A DNA stretch of 64,000 bases, from the NCBI GenBank assembly GCA_029964075.1, contig CM057135.1, forward strand, positions 25,570,863 through 25,634,862. Direction: 5' to 3'. Below, piece by piece: positions 34,010-44,712 of the stretch. How positions within the stretch are numbered: position 1 is the stretch's first letter; each line of letters starts with the position of its first letter. The DNA comes from Patiria pectinifera. Lineage: Eukaryota > Echinodermata > Asteroidea > Valvatida > Asterinidae. The notes beneath the pieces were generated by a model, which had not been told where the DNA came from, did not search any database, and saw only the letters and a program-made list of their open reading frames with translations. The translations under genes and the position numbers were made by a program.

Positions 34010-37000
34010 ATGAGTGAAATGAAAGAATGGCCGCAACTTGTTGGAAAGGTAGGCCGAGTTTAAATCCCTTTTTACAAAGCAATATTGACGAACCCCGGAA
34101 GTTCCGCGATTTCATTTTAATTGAACAGGCCTACAAATGTAACGAAACAAGCTCGTGGAAATTGGCATTCTGTGTTTTGGCCATAGGGCCTATAGGCCTA
34201 GGCCTACATAATGTAGACCCTAGGCCTACATAATGTGGACCCTTCAGCTTCAGTAGGCAAACTGGCCTTTTTTGTAATGGGACTTTTCACAATATTCAAC
34301 ATGTTCAATGTTATCAGTCACGTCAGTGCTTTCATGGGTAATTTAGTAGCAATAGCTAGGTCAGGTTTTCCTATAAAGGCCCACTCTCCCACCCCCAGCA
34401 AATGTTGGTTCTAATCATGGGGAAAGGTTTGTTGAGCTAGCTTTGTGCACCCTGCTCAGCAGTTCCCCCTAGTCCATATGGAACTACCATGCCATATGCA
34501 CCAAATCTATCACATTAGTGCCGTTAACATTTTAGCGTATGAATTCTGCTTTCCCGCTACGAAAAAAAACCCGTACGAAAAAAACCCCAGCCCAACTCGA
34601 AGCATACAAACCAAACCCACATCGCACAAAACAAACACTTGTTGTGTGTAGGCGCGCCTACGTGCAAAAAAGGCAATTTTGTTTTTACAGGGAAATATTT
34701 TATTGCTTCACTGCCTCAATACAATTTACAGGCCTACAAATGATATGCGTTTACATGTATAGTCGTCTGGGCCAACACGGTGCAAAGGTCAAGGATTTGA
34801 TATCCAAATCGGCAGAGAATATGGATAGTGGATAATTTTACATGTCATGCCGTCATAGGTCTGTGATAATCATTTTTTTATGATAGCGATGTAAATTAAC
34901 GTCTCGTCATAAAGATCGGACATGGAACGGGAAATGGAAATAAAAAACCATGCAGTGTATATAAAGCACGAAGGATGTTTATGTTACAAACGCTTGTGTA
35001 TGTGATATATCCGCGAGTTGTTGACTTTTGTACTACACATTCATTCTGGGTTTTTTCAGTTGTGTGACTTTTTTGTTATATCCTTTTCTATAAAACATCT
35101 CGTTCATTTTACAAATTCTTTCAAATTGATTCAGGTTTAATTTATAATGTTGTTAACACGCAGTCACGGGTGTTTATTATTCAGAAACCTTTGAGCAATC
35201 GTTATAGAAAGCAATCTTCAAGCAGAGAGGAAAAAAAAAATCTAAAAATATTATTCTGGATCAGGGGTGAAAGCGAAAGTATGTAGCCTCATCCGAAGAG
35301 GTTCCAGTGAATACAGGAAAGCCTGAGGTTTACTACCGTTAGTATAACTGTATGACTTTTGTTTGATTTCTTATAACATTCTATTTTCAGACTGGAGAGG
35401 AGGCCGAGGCCGCAATAAAGAAAGAGGCTCCTACTCTGGAGGCAAGTGCTTCATCTGTCAAGCGAAATATCAACAGATTCAGTTGATGTCTTTAATTAGG
35501 CACACTTCTACTTTTCTTGTTCGTAACAATTACCTTGAGTGGCCTTAGGCCTTGCAGTTGGCGATTTCCATAAAAGAAATAAAGATACTAAAAAGTAGGC
35601 CTATATCAGAGGCATGGTACATTTACATTTTTTTCAGAGGCAGATTTCTCAGTCAAAATCGAAGAGACATGTTGAAATTATTTTAAGTTATTCATAACAA
35701 GTACAAGATCTTGGTTGTATATGGTGAAAACGGCGTTGAAAATAAAGTTCAGGTTAAGAAATAGCGACCATTTGCGGAAGAATGGTCAAAAACTAGTTTG
35801 TCCATGCACGTCTATGGCAGTCATGTAGACCAAAATACAATTATTGCAGTTCTTCGTGCGTGCAATGCTATTGTGTTGACCATATCTCATTTGCGTGAGG
35901 ACAAACTGGTATTTGACCAAAAGATCATCTCTCTTTAAACCATCGCCATTTCTTAATTTATAAGGCTTTATTTTCAGCGCCGTTTTTACCATTATACATG
36001 TACCACGAAGATGTTGTAGTTTAGGAATATCTTGAAACAATTTTAACATGTCTCCCCAATTCCAAGAAATCTGCATCTGAAAAAAGTGTAAACTTTTTTT
36101 TTGTTAGACCACCCTGTGTTTTAGTGTAAACATACAAATTATGCCTACAAAACTGAGGTCTGGGAATCAGACATTCTCGTGTGCAGAGCCACACGAACGA
36201 ACTTCTGATATCCTATAAAGCATGCATAATTGTATGCGATTAGGCGTGTTAGTTAATTGGAGTCGATTTAAGAAACTGTGACGTCATTTCGAGTAGAAAT
36301 GTGGACTAAGCTGTTGTTGGTCAATTTGGCTGCCATGTGTTTGTAAAACAACAACAACGGGATACGGAAGACCCTATAGAAGGCGCCCGCTGAATGGTCA
36401 GAATCTTGAGGCGAAGACGCAGTCTTGTTTTTGCATAATAATTATTATTAATCGCCGAATCGGCTCGCATATCGTAGGGGATATGTGCAAGGGGATATGC
36501 CATAGACTAACAAAACTGTGAAAGGTGACCGAAATTGAACATTAAGAGAAATACTCCGCAAAATGTCTTGTGGGTTAAAAGATGCTTGGACCAAGTTTCG
36601 AAACCAAAATTCATGCGAGAGAAACATTAGCATCCCAGACCTATTGAGCTAATGTCTCTTCAGGCCATCATATCAGCCTCGGTCCAAAATTTTGGCCATC
36701 GGTATCAAAATTAGGGGAATAATCGTCGTAGCGCTTTTTGGCAAGGTGTACACCTTCGGAGTTGGAAAATATGTGATAGCATTGCAGCGGTGGCAGCGTT
36801 TTAGGTGTTATCACCTTTTTTTCCAAAATGTCCATCAAAATGCTTGTTACCACTCTAGGGGCGGTATACCTTGCGCATGCTCATTATAATCATTTATGCC
36901 CTGATTTGATACTGACCAAACCCCCAGGCTGATGGCCTACTTGCTTTCTTGAATGTTAACTTTTCGCACGGTTATTTTACCCGATCAGGTCCAGCTTATT

Positions 37001-37099
37001 CCTGACGGAAGCTGCGTGACAATGGACTTCAGGACGGATCGCGTTCGCATCTTCGTGGACGCCAACAACAAAGTCGCGAAGCCTCCCCGTGTCGGATGA
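34010..37099 (+). CDS. Potato inhibitor I (eglin-like) protease inhibitor, no signal peptide
   Basis: Exons 34010-34048, 35391-35441 and 36989-37099 join in frame to 66 residues, the normal size of this family. Family members bind serine proteases (subtilisin, chymotrypsin, elastase types) through an exposed loop held by arginines. Seen: the WPQLVGK motif near the N terminus, TGEEAEAAIK helix start, loop CVTMDF (P1 Met by alignment with eglin c), the supporting TDRVRIF strand with both arginines, and the KPPRVG C terminus ending in Gly. The protein starts MSEMKEWP, so it is probably cytosolic, unlike its neighbour. Intron 1 is GT-AG; intron 2 begins with GC (GAG|GCAAGT). The gene is convergent with the secreted paralogue on the other strand, 0.9 kb away. 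AATAAA at 37546-37551 is a candidate polyadenylation signal. P1 is inferred by alignment from memory. Confidence 0.85.
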
Positions 37100-37990
37100 G
37101 TTCAACCAGCCCCTTCTGGGAATTTCCACGATTTGCTTGGAATGGATGCAGCGTGATGACGTAAATTGACGAACAAATTAGTGATAGTGATTTTGATCAA
37201 AAGACAATAACTACATATGAAATATTACATCAAAGGCTTTGGGAAAAGTTGTGCATGTGGGTCCGCGTCCGGGAATAAGACGCTAAATCGGCTAACCATA
37301 ATACCATGTCCCTACAATATCGAAGATATCCAAAAACAAACTTCGAAACAGTGCACGGGACATTTGTTTTACAACGAATGCAACTCGGTTAAAATCATTT
37401 AATGAAGTAATTCAACTTTAGTCTAGGCCTAATCAAACATGTCAGGAGTTGCTCAGAAACGGCAAACTTTAACCATACATTACGTTTGGAATTTTGGGGC
37501 TACTTATAATACCAAAGATTTGCTTTACATTGTAGTTAGTGCGAGAATAAACCTTAAAGTTTGCGTTTATCGGGTGCAGATAAGTTGAGATGATAAGTGA
37601 TTAGTTGTAATAAACGACTAAGGCAGTGAGTGCAAGTTGATAATAAAAGAAGTTATTAAATCAGCGATTTCATTCTCTTTTATTCGTCTGTGTATCCTGT
37701 ACTGTGTGATCGCTGGTTATAAACGTTTAGACACTTGTATCTTTACAGCTGGAAAAAATACCAATGGGAAACACTTCACTGTTGTGAACTTGTGAAAGGC
37801 AGTTAGCAATTTAGTATTAAAGCAAATCTGTTTACAATGGACATAGCTTTTACTCACTTATGACTATGTATAATGTGAATATGAACATTAAAACACAGAA
37901 AGTAACAAATTTGTTCCCAAAAAGAGTTTTTCCTAATAGCCATAAACTAACACATGCATATGGTTTGATTTAAACTTAGCCAAAAAAAAA

Positions 37991-38155
37991 TTATTGAAAA
38001 CGGCTAAAGCGGCGAGAGAGAGGTTGGTCTTTTCTTCCATTCACTGAGATAGGCCGGTCATGGGCGGTATAGACTATTCCTTCGGCAGTGACAAGGATAA
38101 CGACCCGATCGGGATCGTAATTGAACACAGTGTCGGGGTTGTTCGAAATCTCAAC
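37991..38155 (-). CDS. Candidate alternative terminal exon of the secreted inhibitor (distal)
   Basis: Acceptor AAG|GTTGAG, then 54 codons and TAA. The peptide opens VEISNNPDTVFNYDPDRVVI, which aligns with the last exon of potato-inhibitor-I genes: P1 would be Phe in DTVF|NY. Of the arginines that support the loop, the RVR pair has become RVV and the first Arg is Asp, and the usual C-terminal Gly is replaced by a basic extension. Phase matches exon 2 (40274-40224) of the upstream gene, and no other signal or middle exon is near. It may be a mutually exclusive last exon or a decaying duplicate. Confidence 0.5.
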   Translation of the reverse strand, partial: VEISNNPDTVFNYDPDRVVILVTAEGIVYTAHDRPISVNGRKDQPLSRRFSRFQ

Positions 38156-38398
38156 CTTGAATCGGTAACAAAAGCAATTGGAATGAAGCCCCATTAGAAT
38201 GGTACGAGATTACGATGTGAAATACGGGACGATTGTGCTCCTGCCCATCCATGGGCAAGATACTTTACACGAATTCTCGTCAAAGAATGAAATCTCTGGT
38301 TCTACAGCTCCAGCGGCGTTTGTTTTTGCCTTCCCCCTTTCACACTCATTACCTACGTGTGTATGTACGTCTGGGCAACATTGAGATTTCCAGGAGTA

Positions 38399-38733
38399 TA
38401 CAGTGTTTAAAAACGTCCGTGAAGGGCAAAACCTAAATTTGAATAATATCACCCCGGCGCAAAAATTCCATCTTATAATAGTTTATGCGGTACCCGCTGC
38501 TATGTACATCAGATTCGAACCGGCCAATAGATCCCGTTAGCTCGGTGGTCGAGTGGTGAGACATCTGCACTAGAAAGCAGGAGGTCGTGAGTTCGAGTCC
38601 CACCCGAGTGATTTTTTTCCAACTTTCACTCGGGAGGTAACACTCTGAGTATACAGTGTTTAAAAACGTCGGTGAAGGGCAAAACCTAAATTTGAATAAT
38701 ATCACCCCGGCGCAAAAATTCCATCTTATAATA
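38399..38733 (+). repeat. tRNA-Ser-derived SINE flanked by ~78-bp direct repeats
   Basis: The head at 38537-38610 has box A (GGTCGAGTGGTGAGACATC), an anticodon-like loop ACTAGAAA and box B (GAGTTCGAGTCCC); it resembles a tRNA-Ser(AGA) more than any other. A roughly 78-bp segment (landmarks GTGAAGGGCAAAACCTAAAT, ATCACCCCGGCGCAAAAATT) occurs at both 38400-38480 and 38657-38733, so the tail sequence is present twice. The acceptor stem has a bulge, so a working tRNA is unlikely. Confidence 0.6.
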
Positions 38734-39020
38734 GGGAGTCGGGTTGGCGTAGCGGTACTTTCCTCGCCATCCACCGCTGTGACCCGGGTTCGAAACCCGC
38801 CGGGGCCATATGTGGATTGGGTTTTCAGTCCCTACCTGATTCCGTGGGTTTTCCTCAGAATATTCATCTGGGCTTTTCCTCCCACCTCTAAAACTGTAAT
38901 TTCTTCTCATTGTCTTCTCTCTACAGGCTTCTTCAGGCTTTCGAGCTACAGTGCTTAGGGCACTTTTGAGGAATCCTTGGTTTCATTACCAGAAAGAAAT
39001 AAAAAATAAAATAAAATGTG
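38733..39020 (+). repeat. tRNA-derived SINE with A-rich tail
   Basis: Head with TTGGCGTAGCGGTACTTTCC and box B (CGGGTTCGAAACC), a body with GATTCCGTGGGTTTTCC and a tail of AATAAAAAATAAAATAAAAT. It differs from the other SINEs in this window and directly abuts the end of the preceding SINE-like unit. Confidence 0.7.
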
Positions 39021-39365
39021 TATATTGATACAGCGGCACTTGACTTCCCCAAAGTTCAGATGTTAAACAAGATACCGTACGTATGGCATATTTAATTAAC
39101 TGTACACCTGTGTATCCTATTTGATCGCTGGTTGTGCACTTTTCGACAATTGTATCTTCACAGCTGAGAAAAGTTAATACCATTGGAGAACACATCACTG
39201 TTGTGATAGGCATTATAGCAATTTACTATTAAAGCAAATCATCTTACAATCGACGTAGCTTTTACTCACTCATGACAATGGGTATGTGAATATGAATATT
39301 AAAACACAGAAAGTAACACATTTGTTCCGAAAAAAGAGAGCTTTTCCTATATAATTAGGAAAAGT

Positions 39366-39715
39366 TGTCCTTTCAGTCAAAATAAGTCAAGTGACTGTTT
39401 TTAACGGTGATTAGTGCTCCCTGTCCATACGTAATGCGATTGTTCGGAAGAGACGAAACGCGTCGGGAAAATTCGTGCGGGAAATTTGACTGTGAGTGAC
39501 TGTTTATGTAACTTGACACAGCTATGCTTTGACTGTGGGTGATTTATAAGCCAGTTGTGCCTACCAGTTGCCCGTTGCTGTTGACTGAATTTGACCTAGT
39601 ACAGTGCTTGCTTCGAATAATTATGATCTGACTGTTGGTGGTGGCTAGCCTGTGTATAAAGGCATGGCAGGGGAACTGGATGAAGTTTTTGACTGTCTGT
39701 GACTCTTCAAACAGT
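39366..39715. mobile_element. Interspersed repeat, copy without nested insert
   Basis: Collinear with 23455-23945 (CCTTTCAGTCAAA, CAAGTGACTGTTT, ATAAGCCAGTTGTGCCTAC, CTAGCCTGTGT, GGCAGGGGAACTGG). It interrupts the duplicated 3' flank of the inhibitor exon: the matching flank at 37900-37960 lacks it, so it arrived after that duplication. Confidence 0.55.
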
Positions 39716-39822
39716 ATGAGGTTAAACTAATACATACATAAGGTTTGATATAATCTTCGGGAAAAAAAGATGAAAACGGCTTTATAGTGATGAGTGAGAG
39801 GTTGGAACTCTTCCTCCCCAAA

Positions 39823-40725
39823 TCAGCCAATCATCGGTGGTTTGGCGACTCTTCCTTCGGCATCGAGATAAATTCGAACCCGATCGGTACGGTAATCAGC
39901 TGTGACGGCGTAGCCGTACGGGACAATCTCCACCTGGAATCGGCAACAAAAACACAGGAATGAAGTGACATTAGAAAATGACAGATTACGGTATGAAATA
40001 CGCAACGATGATGCTCGTGTCCATGGGCAAGGTACTTTATCCCAATTCTCATCCAGGAATGAAATCTCTAGTTCGACAGCTTTTGTCTTCCCATTAACAA
40101 GCGTACCTGCGTACACTCCCTCGGTGTATGGCAATAAGCTTTCCGGGAATGAACTTTGATAACAGTATTCAACTTCAAGATTGGGTCACTTATCTTCAAA
40201 AAGAAAAGCGAAAATCGTCTTACCTCCAGAGTTGGTTCCTCTCTCTCAATGACCGCCTTGGCCTCCTCTCCTGTCTGTCCAAGCAAAGAAAAAACCAACA
40301 CAAACTGAGACATTCAGTGTTGTAAATTAATAGCTTGCGTGACTTCATGTGGAAGAGATGGTAAAGATGGAAGTTTTTTTCACTCAGTGAGCCATGTACA
40401 GAAAAGAATTATATATACGGACAGAGCCGGGATTCCCGGCCACACGTACACTGCACCAGCAAAATTATCAGCATTACACTGTTAGTGAAGTTTGTGCCGT
40501 CATAGAGACACGAAGAGAATATAAGTACATAATATAGTACATATTATGCAGAATCAAATGCCTAAATGAGGACATAATTAAGTTTACCTGGCCAACGAGT
40601 TCTGGCCATGTTTCTTTCCGTGTCGGCTTGTTCATCCCCTCTCCCTGACGACAACCCTCAGCCACGAGGACTGCCAGCAAAACCAGGGTGCAGCAGAACA
40701 TCAACGTCGATTTTCCTGCCATCAT
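39823..40725 (-). CDS. Secreted potato inhibitor I family protease inhibitor
   Basis: Exons 40725-40588, 40274-40224 and 39933-39823 join in frame, all GT-AG, to 99 residues. Seen: a start MMAGKS, a hydrophobic core TLVLLAVLVAEG consistent with a signal peptide of about 24 residues, WPELVGQ, TGEEAKAVIE, then the loop AVTADYRTDR with P1 Ala by eglin alignment, RVRIYLDAEG and the closing KPPMIG. Family knowledge: these proteins inhibit serine proteases tightly without disulfides; a small P1 residue favours elastase-like targets. The first of two adjacent ATGs is chosen. Exon borders match those of the plus-strand paralogue exactly, so the pair arose by duplication. A second terminal exon candidate lies 1.7 kb downstream. 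No clear TATA box is seen. Confidence 0.85.
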
Positions 40726-42182
40726 GCCGGGCCCAAGTTGCAACCGAGTATAACAAAATGATCACGATAATATAGGAGACAGAACACGAGGTGGAATGCA
40801 CGCAGAGAGTTTTTGGACAGAATGTACAAGTGAGCGATGCGCACGGTCTTTACGTGCCTCGACGGATATTCATGGATGCAGCTGGTACGGTAAGCGAAAG
40901 TTTGCGTTGTGGATCATGTCATCCGGTACCACCCCAAATTCAGAATAAATGCATGTAAACACACAGTCGAACCCTTTTGACAACACAATGATGTGTGTAT
41001 TTAAACAGGCTGAGCCCAAGGTTCAGACGTTAAGCCCGCCGCACTACAGCTAGCTATACGAGAGCTATACGAGCAGAACAACTACAAGGTCCAAAATGAT
41101 AAGAAAATGCCAAAATATTTTGTGCGGACCTAATTCACGGTCCACCTCCCAAATTTGGGTTTGACACACCCGGAAAACAGCAAAAATGTATTTACGGCAC
41201 ACCGTCGCGGGGATATTTTGTGAGCTACGTGCATGATCAAGTGACATGAAGTCAGTTAATCGTGCACAAGTACCCCATCAACGGCCAGAAAAGGAGAGTT
41301 GGGGTGACCTAGACTGGTTACCGATCCATTCACTGCGTATTTGGAATGTATCCAAAGTTATTGAAGGCGGGGATTAGTTTCGGAAGACGCGAAGACGCCG
41401 TACGCACATTTAAGTCGTGCGTAGTACTTCCAACTTCTTTGGCGCATTGTGAAGTACTACGCGGCCGCGGATGAAGAGCGCACACAAGAGGGCGCGCTTC
41501 ACTGCACAGGGATTCAAAGATTTTGGAATGACAGGCAACAGCCGTGGTGCGCTTTGCCAAAGTTGACGCACGCTCAGTAGATGATTAAAGCTCTTGTCTG
41601 GCTCCCTGGCCCCATTGGCCTTTTGACTATAATAAGGGTGGCCGGGAAACAGTCTGGTAAATATCAGAGACGCCATGCTTTTTCAAAACCGTCTGAATTC
41701 TTTGACGAATTACCATAATTTTTTGGATAACTAGAACTCTGAAGGTACCGAATTTTACGATTTTGTGCCATTTAGCAGTCATACTTTTTATAGCTGGATT
41801 GATTGTCTGCTTACAAAATAATTTCGATCTTTAATTAATTTTCGGCTCCCCTAGCAACGGGACCATCCAGACACATACCACATTTGGGATGTGTGACGTT
41901 AAATGCGGAGGTACTCCAGTATATCCGTCTACATGTTTACGAGATGGTCGACCACCCTGCCTTGCTTGATCGAGTCGGTTATCTTGATCTTTCGTTTGCG
42001 GTCCGCTACCAGTGGCTCAGCAGGTTGAATTCTTTCGATGGCTTGATCCATGTCTCTGGAGATAGGCTAATTGCTGTTTTTATGTTATCGAGTGCAATTC
42101 CCAATTTTCCACAACAATGTCCGCCTGTAATATAGTGTTAATGATGGTCGGATTTAACCAGCGCCCCAATTGAATGTATATA

Positions 42183-42835
42183 ATAATAATAATAATAAAT
42201 TCTTATTTAGCGCATTACATCATTGACACAATCTCAATGCGCTTTACAAAGTTAATAAAACAAATGTCATTAAATACACTAAAACAGCTCATTAAAAATA
42301 TTAATACATCACCAATCTATTGATTTAAATACATGTGTACCAAGTAAAACTCATTAAAAATACATTAAAACCACAATCAGTCAATCATCATGAATGTTAT
42401 TTAAAAACCTGACGGAAGTAATACGTTTTTAGTGCTGACTTAAAAGATAAAAAAGAAGGTGCGTTCCGAATAAAATAAGGAAGCTTATTCCATATACTGG
42501 GTGCTGCTACTGAAAAGGCACGCATGCCATAATGATTTTGATTGAAACGGGGCTGGACTAAGCGTGTTTCATTGGAAGAGCGAGTGGCTATAGAACTTTC
42601 CCGAACTGTCAACAAATCCAACAAATAACCAGGTGCGTGTTTATGTAAGATTTTATAAAATATATGTAATATATAAATATATGTTTCCCCCCACCTATTG
42701 ATTTTACGGAGGCCAAGTGTCCGGAGCAAAACTTTCATTAGATGTCTATGATTGGAACCATTGGATCCAAAAGTTAACGCAACTTGAGTGTTTGTCCAAT
42801 GGGCGCTAGTAATTAGTGGTACGAATTCACTAACG
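42183..42835 (-). mobile_element. LINE 3' end (CR1/L2-like) with ORF2 C terminus
   Basis: The minus strand encodes a LINE-type C-terminal signature: an LRKINRW / YILHIFYKILHKHAPGYLLDL stretch (shown as pieces), then YGMRAFSVAAPSIWNKLP and FKSALKTYYFRQVF before the stop at about 42397. This conserved tail (RAFSVAAP.LWN.LP...FK..LK..LF) follows the RT domain in CR1/Jockey/L2-type elements. The noncoding end contains GCGCATTGAG...AATGCGCTAAATAAG and an ATT repeat tail. The reverse transcriptase itself is missing, so this is a 5'-truncated copy. Confidence 0.75.
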
Positions 42836-42858
42836 AACCGGATAGGTAAAACTTGAGG

Positions 42859-43310
42859 TGACGTCATCGTGACGTCATCGTGTGATTTTTTTTTATGGAT
42901 TTTTGATATTTTGCAGATTATCACCATATCTCTCGAGCCCAACATGCAAAATTCAAATTCTTTATGCATAAGTTTTTGTTAGGTATATTGGTACATGCAC
43001 ATTATTTTGAAAAATGTGTGACGTCACCATGACGTCACCAAAATGCCATTTTCTAGGGAAATCCGATTGTCTTGAAACTTGGTGGGTAGGTAGATACTAC
43101 TAACAATATGCTCAATCTGAAGTGACGTTATGATGATGTCATCACCTGATTTTTATTAAATTGTTACTTTTTACATTTTGCTCTATAACAAAAAATTGAC
43201 ATAAAATGCATTGAGATTGACTTCAAACTATGCACAGACAAAGACACAAGGCTAAGTTGGACCTAGGCAAGTGATGTCACGATGACGTCATCAATGGTCG
43301 TGTGATGTCA
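42859..43310. repeat. Four pairs of CRE-like octamers
   Basis: TGACGTCA or one-mismatch forms occur at 42859, 42870, 43019, 43030, 43123, 43134, 43272, 43283 and 43303. In each pair the copies start 11 bp apart, and pairs are 104-160 bp apart with loosely similar sequence between. It could be a degenerate tandem repeat or a cluster of CREB/ATF sites. Confidence 0.5.
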
Positions 43311-43606
43311 TCTTAAAGGTGCGTATTTTAAAGGCCTATCTTTAGATAAGGATCGTATATTATTAATCCAAAAAAATAATGGCCATAAAAACTTACTTGG
43401 TAAGATGCACTGCAGCTGTTGATAGTATAAACCATTGTGTATGCACATGGAATTGCACCTAATTAGCCCGACCGCGCGCACATATCATGGACGAAAAGAA
43501 TAATAATAATAATTCGGAATGTTCTGTTAATCGAACAGACATAGCTCTAGTGTTATTTATTTATTATTATTATTATTTTGCGGTTCAAGATTGCCATTCT
43601 CGTTTT

Positions 43607-43707
43607 AAAAGGGGTCATCAAGTCAAATGGTATACCGGATGAACACGGATACCAACACGGAAACCATGTGGATCTGTGTATTTGAGTTGGACTTGATGAC
43701 CCCTTTT
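43607..43707. mobile_element. 101-bp hairpin MITE
   Basis: AAAAGGGGTCATCAAGT at the left is exactly inverted at the right (ACTTGATGACCCCTTTT). The interior of about 67 bp contains partial inverted GGAT/ATCC motifs. No target duplication was recognised. Confidence 0.65.
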
Positions 43708-43956
43708 CCCGTTCGTAGCTCCGGTCCGGGTTTTCACGTTGAAACTAGTATTGCATTGATATAACTTGCGATATGTATATGACAATGATCTTCTTTAACG
43801 ATCTGGACCAATTTCATAGATTTGCTTAAAGGGGCACACGGCCTTCAAATCTCTTAAATTTGTGCTGTTTAGAATTGCTCATGATCATTTTTAGTTGCTC
43901 ATGCAATAAACACCCGTGTTGTAATGAGTGCATGAGTAAAAACAAAAAATATAACC

Positions 43957-44029
43957 AGCGGAACATACGGTCCGCCATATTGTGGAGTCAAACATTTGGC
44001 TCTACAAAATGGCGGACCGTGTTCTGCTA
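43957..44029. repeat. Hairpin, ~28-bp imperfect arms
   Basis: AGCGGAACATACGGTCCGCC pairs with GGCGGACCGTGTTCTGCT across a short loop; CATATTGTGGAGTC and GGCTCTACAAAATG continue the pairing. A probable small fold-back element. Confidence 0.55.
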
Positions 44030-44127
44030 CGAAATTAAACACAAATCACCAAATTTCAAGGAATATTTATGCCGCGAATCGTGTTTAAATCATTAAATTC
44101 GTAATCATTATATTTTACTTTTATTAA

Positions 44128-44712
44128 GGGAATAAATGTGTGCTCTGGAGGTTTTTATCACTCTGTTTAATACCGCTTAGAGTCTGGGTGCTGATAATTA
44201 CCCGAGCCGGATGCGAGGGTATTTATCAGCACCCAGACTCTAAGCGGTATTAAACAGAGTGATAAATACCGACCGAGCACATATTTATTCCCATTCATAA
44301 ATACCTTTTCGGTAAAAAATATCAAAAAATTCCTTAAAAAAATCCTGATTTTGTTCAACAAGTTCACTTCATGCTTTTTGAAACATCCCTCTAGCAAAAT
44401 AATGGAGTGTTCAGCTGGCGAGTAAGATGTAAACAACCCTTTTATGGAGATTGGCGCGCGCGTAACATGTTCTGCGCGATGTCGCGCAGAACGCACCTTG
44501 GGCGTTGCGTTTTGAATTTAGAACTATAAAATTCTGACTCACTGGTAGTGTTGCGCATGCCTACGTGAGGATTGTGAACGTTCAACCAATGAAACGGTAA
44601 GAGGCACTGGATTTTTAGGAGTCCACATTTTATTGTGACACTGGAAAAGTGTTTAAGACCAGCTAGCCATGTCTTTATCATCCGTTTAAGACCGGCCACG
44701 TGACGGGCTCTC
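44128..44712. mobile_element. GTGYGCTC-end repeat with embedded 41-bp perfect inverted repeat
   Basis: Starts GGGAATAAATGTGTGCTC and closes with CACGTGACGGGCTCTC like 8255 and 21297. Its first 165 bp (44128-44292) are themselves a palindromic unit: arms 44156-44196 and 44224-44264 are 41-bp exact reverse complements. Noncoding. Confidence 0.65.

Noticed and set aside
38537..38610. Functional tRNA-Ser gene
   Set aside because: Acceptor stem has a bulge, the anticodon stem is weak, and it is embedded in a SINE-like repeat.
41884..42135. Possible coding exon
   Set aside because: Good composition but no matching splice sites, domain or neighbour exons.
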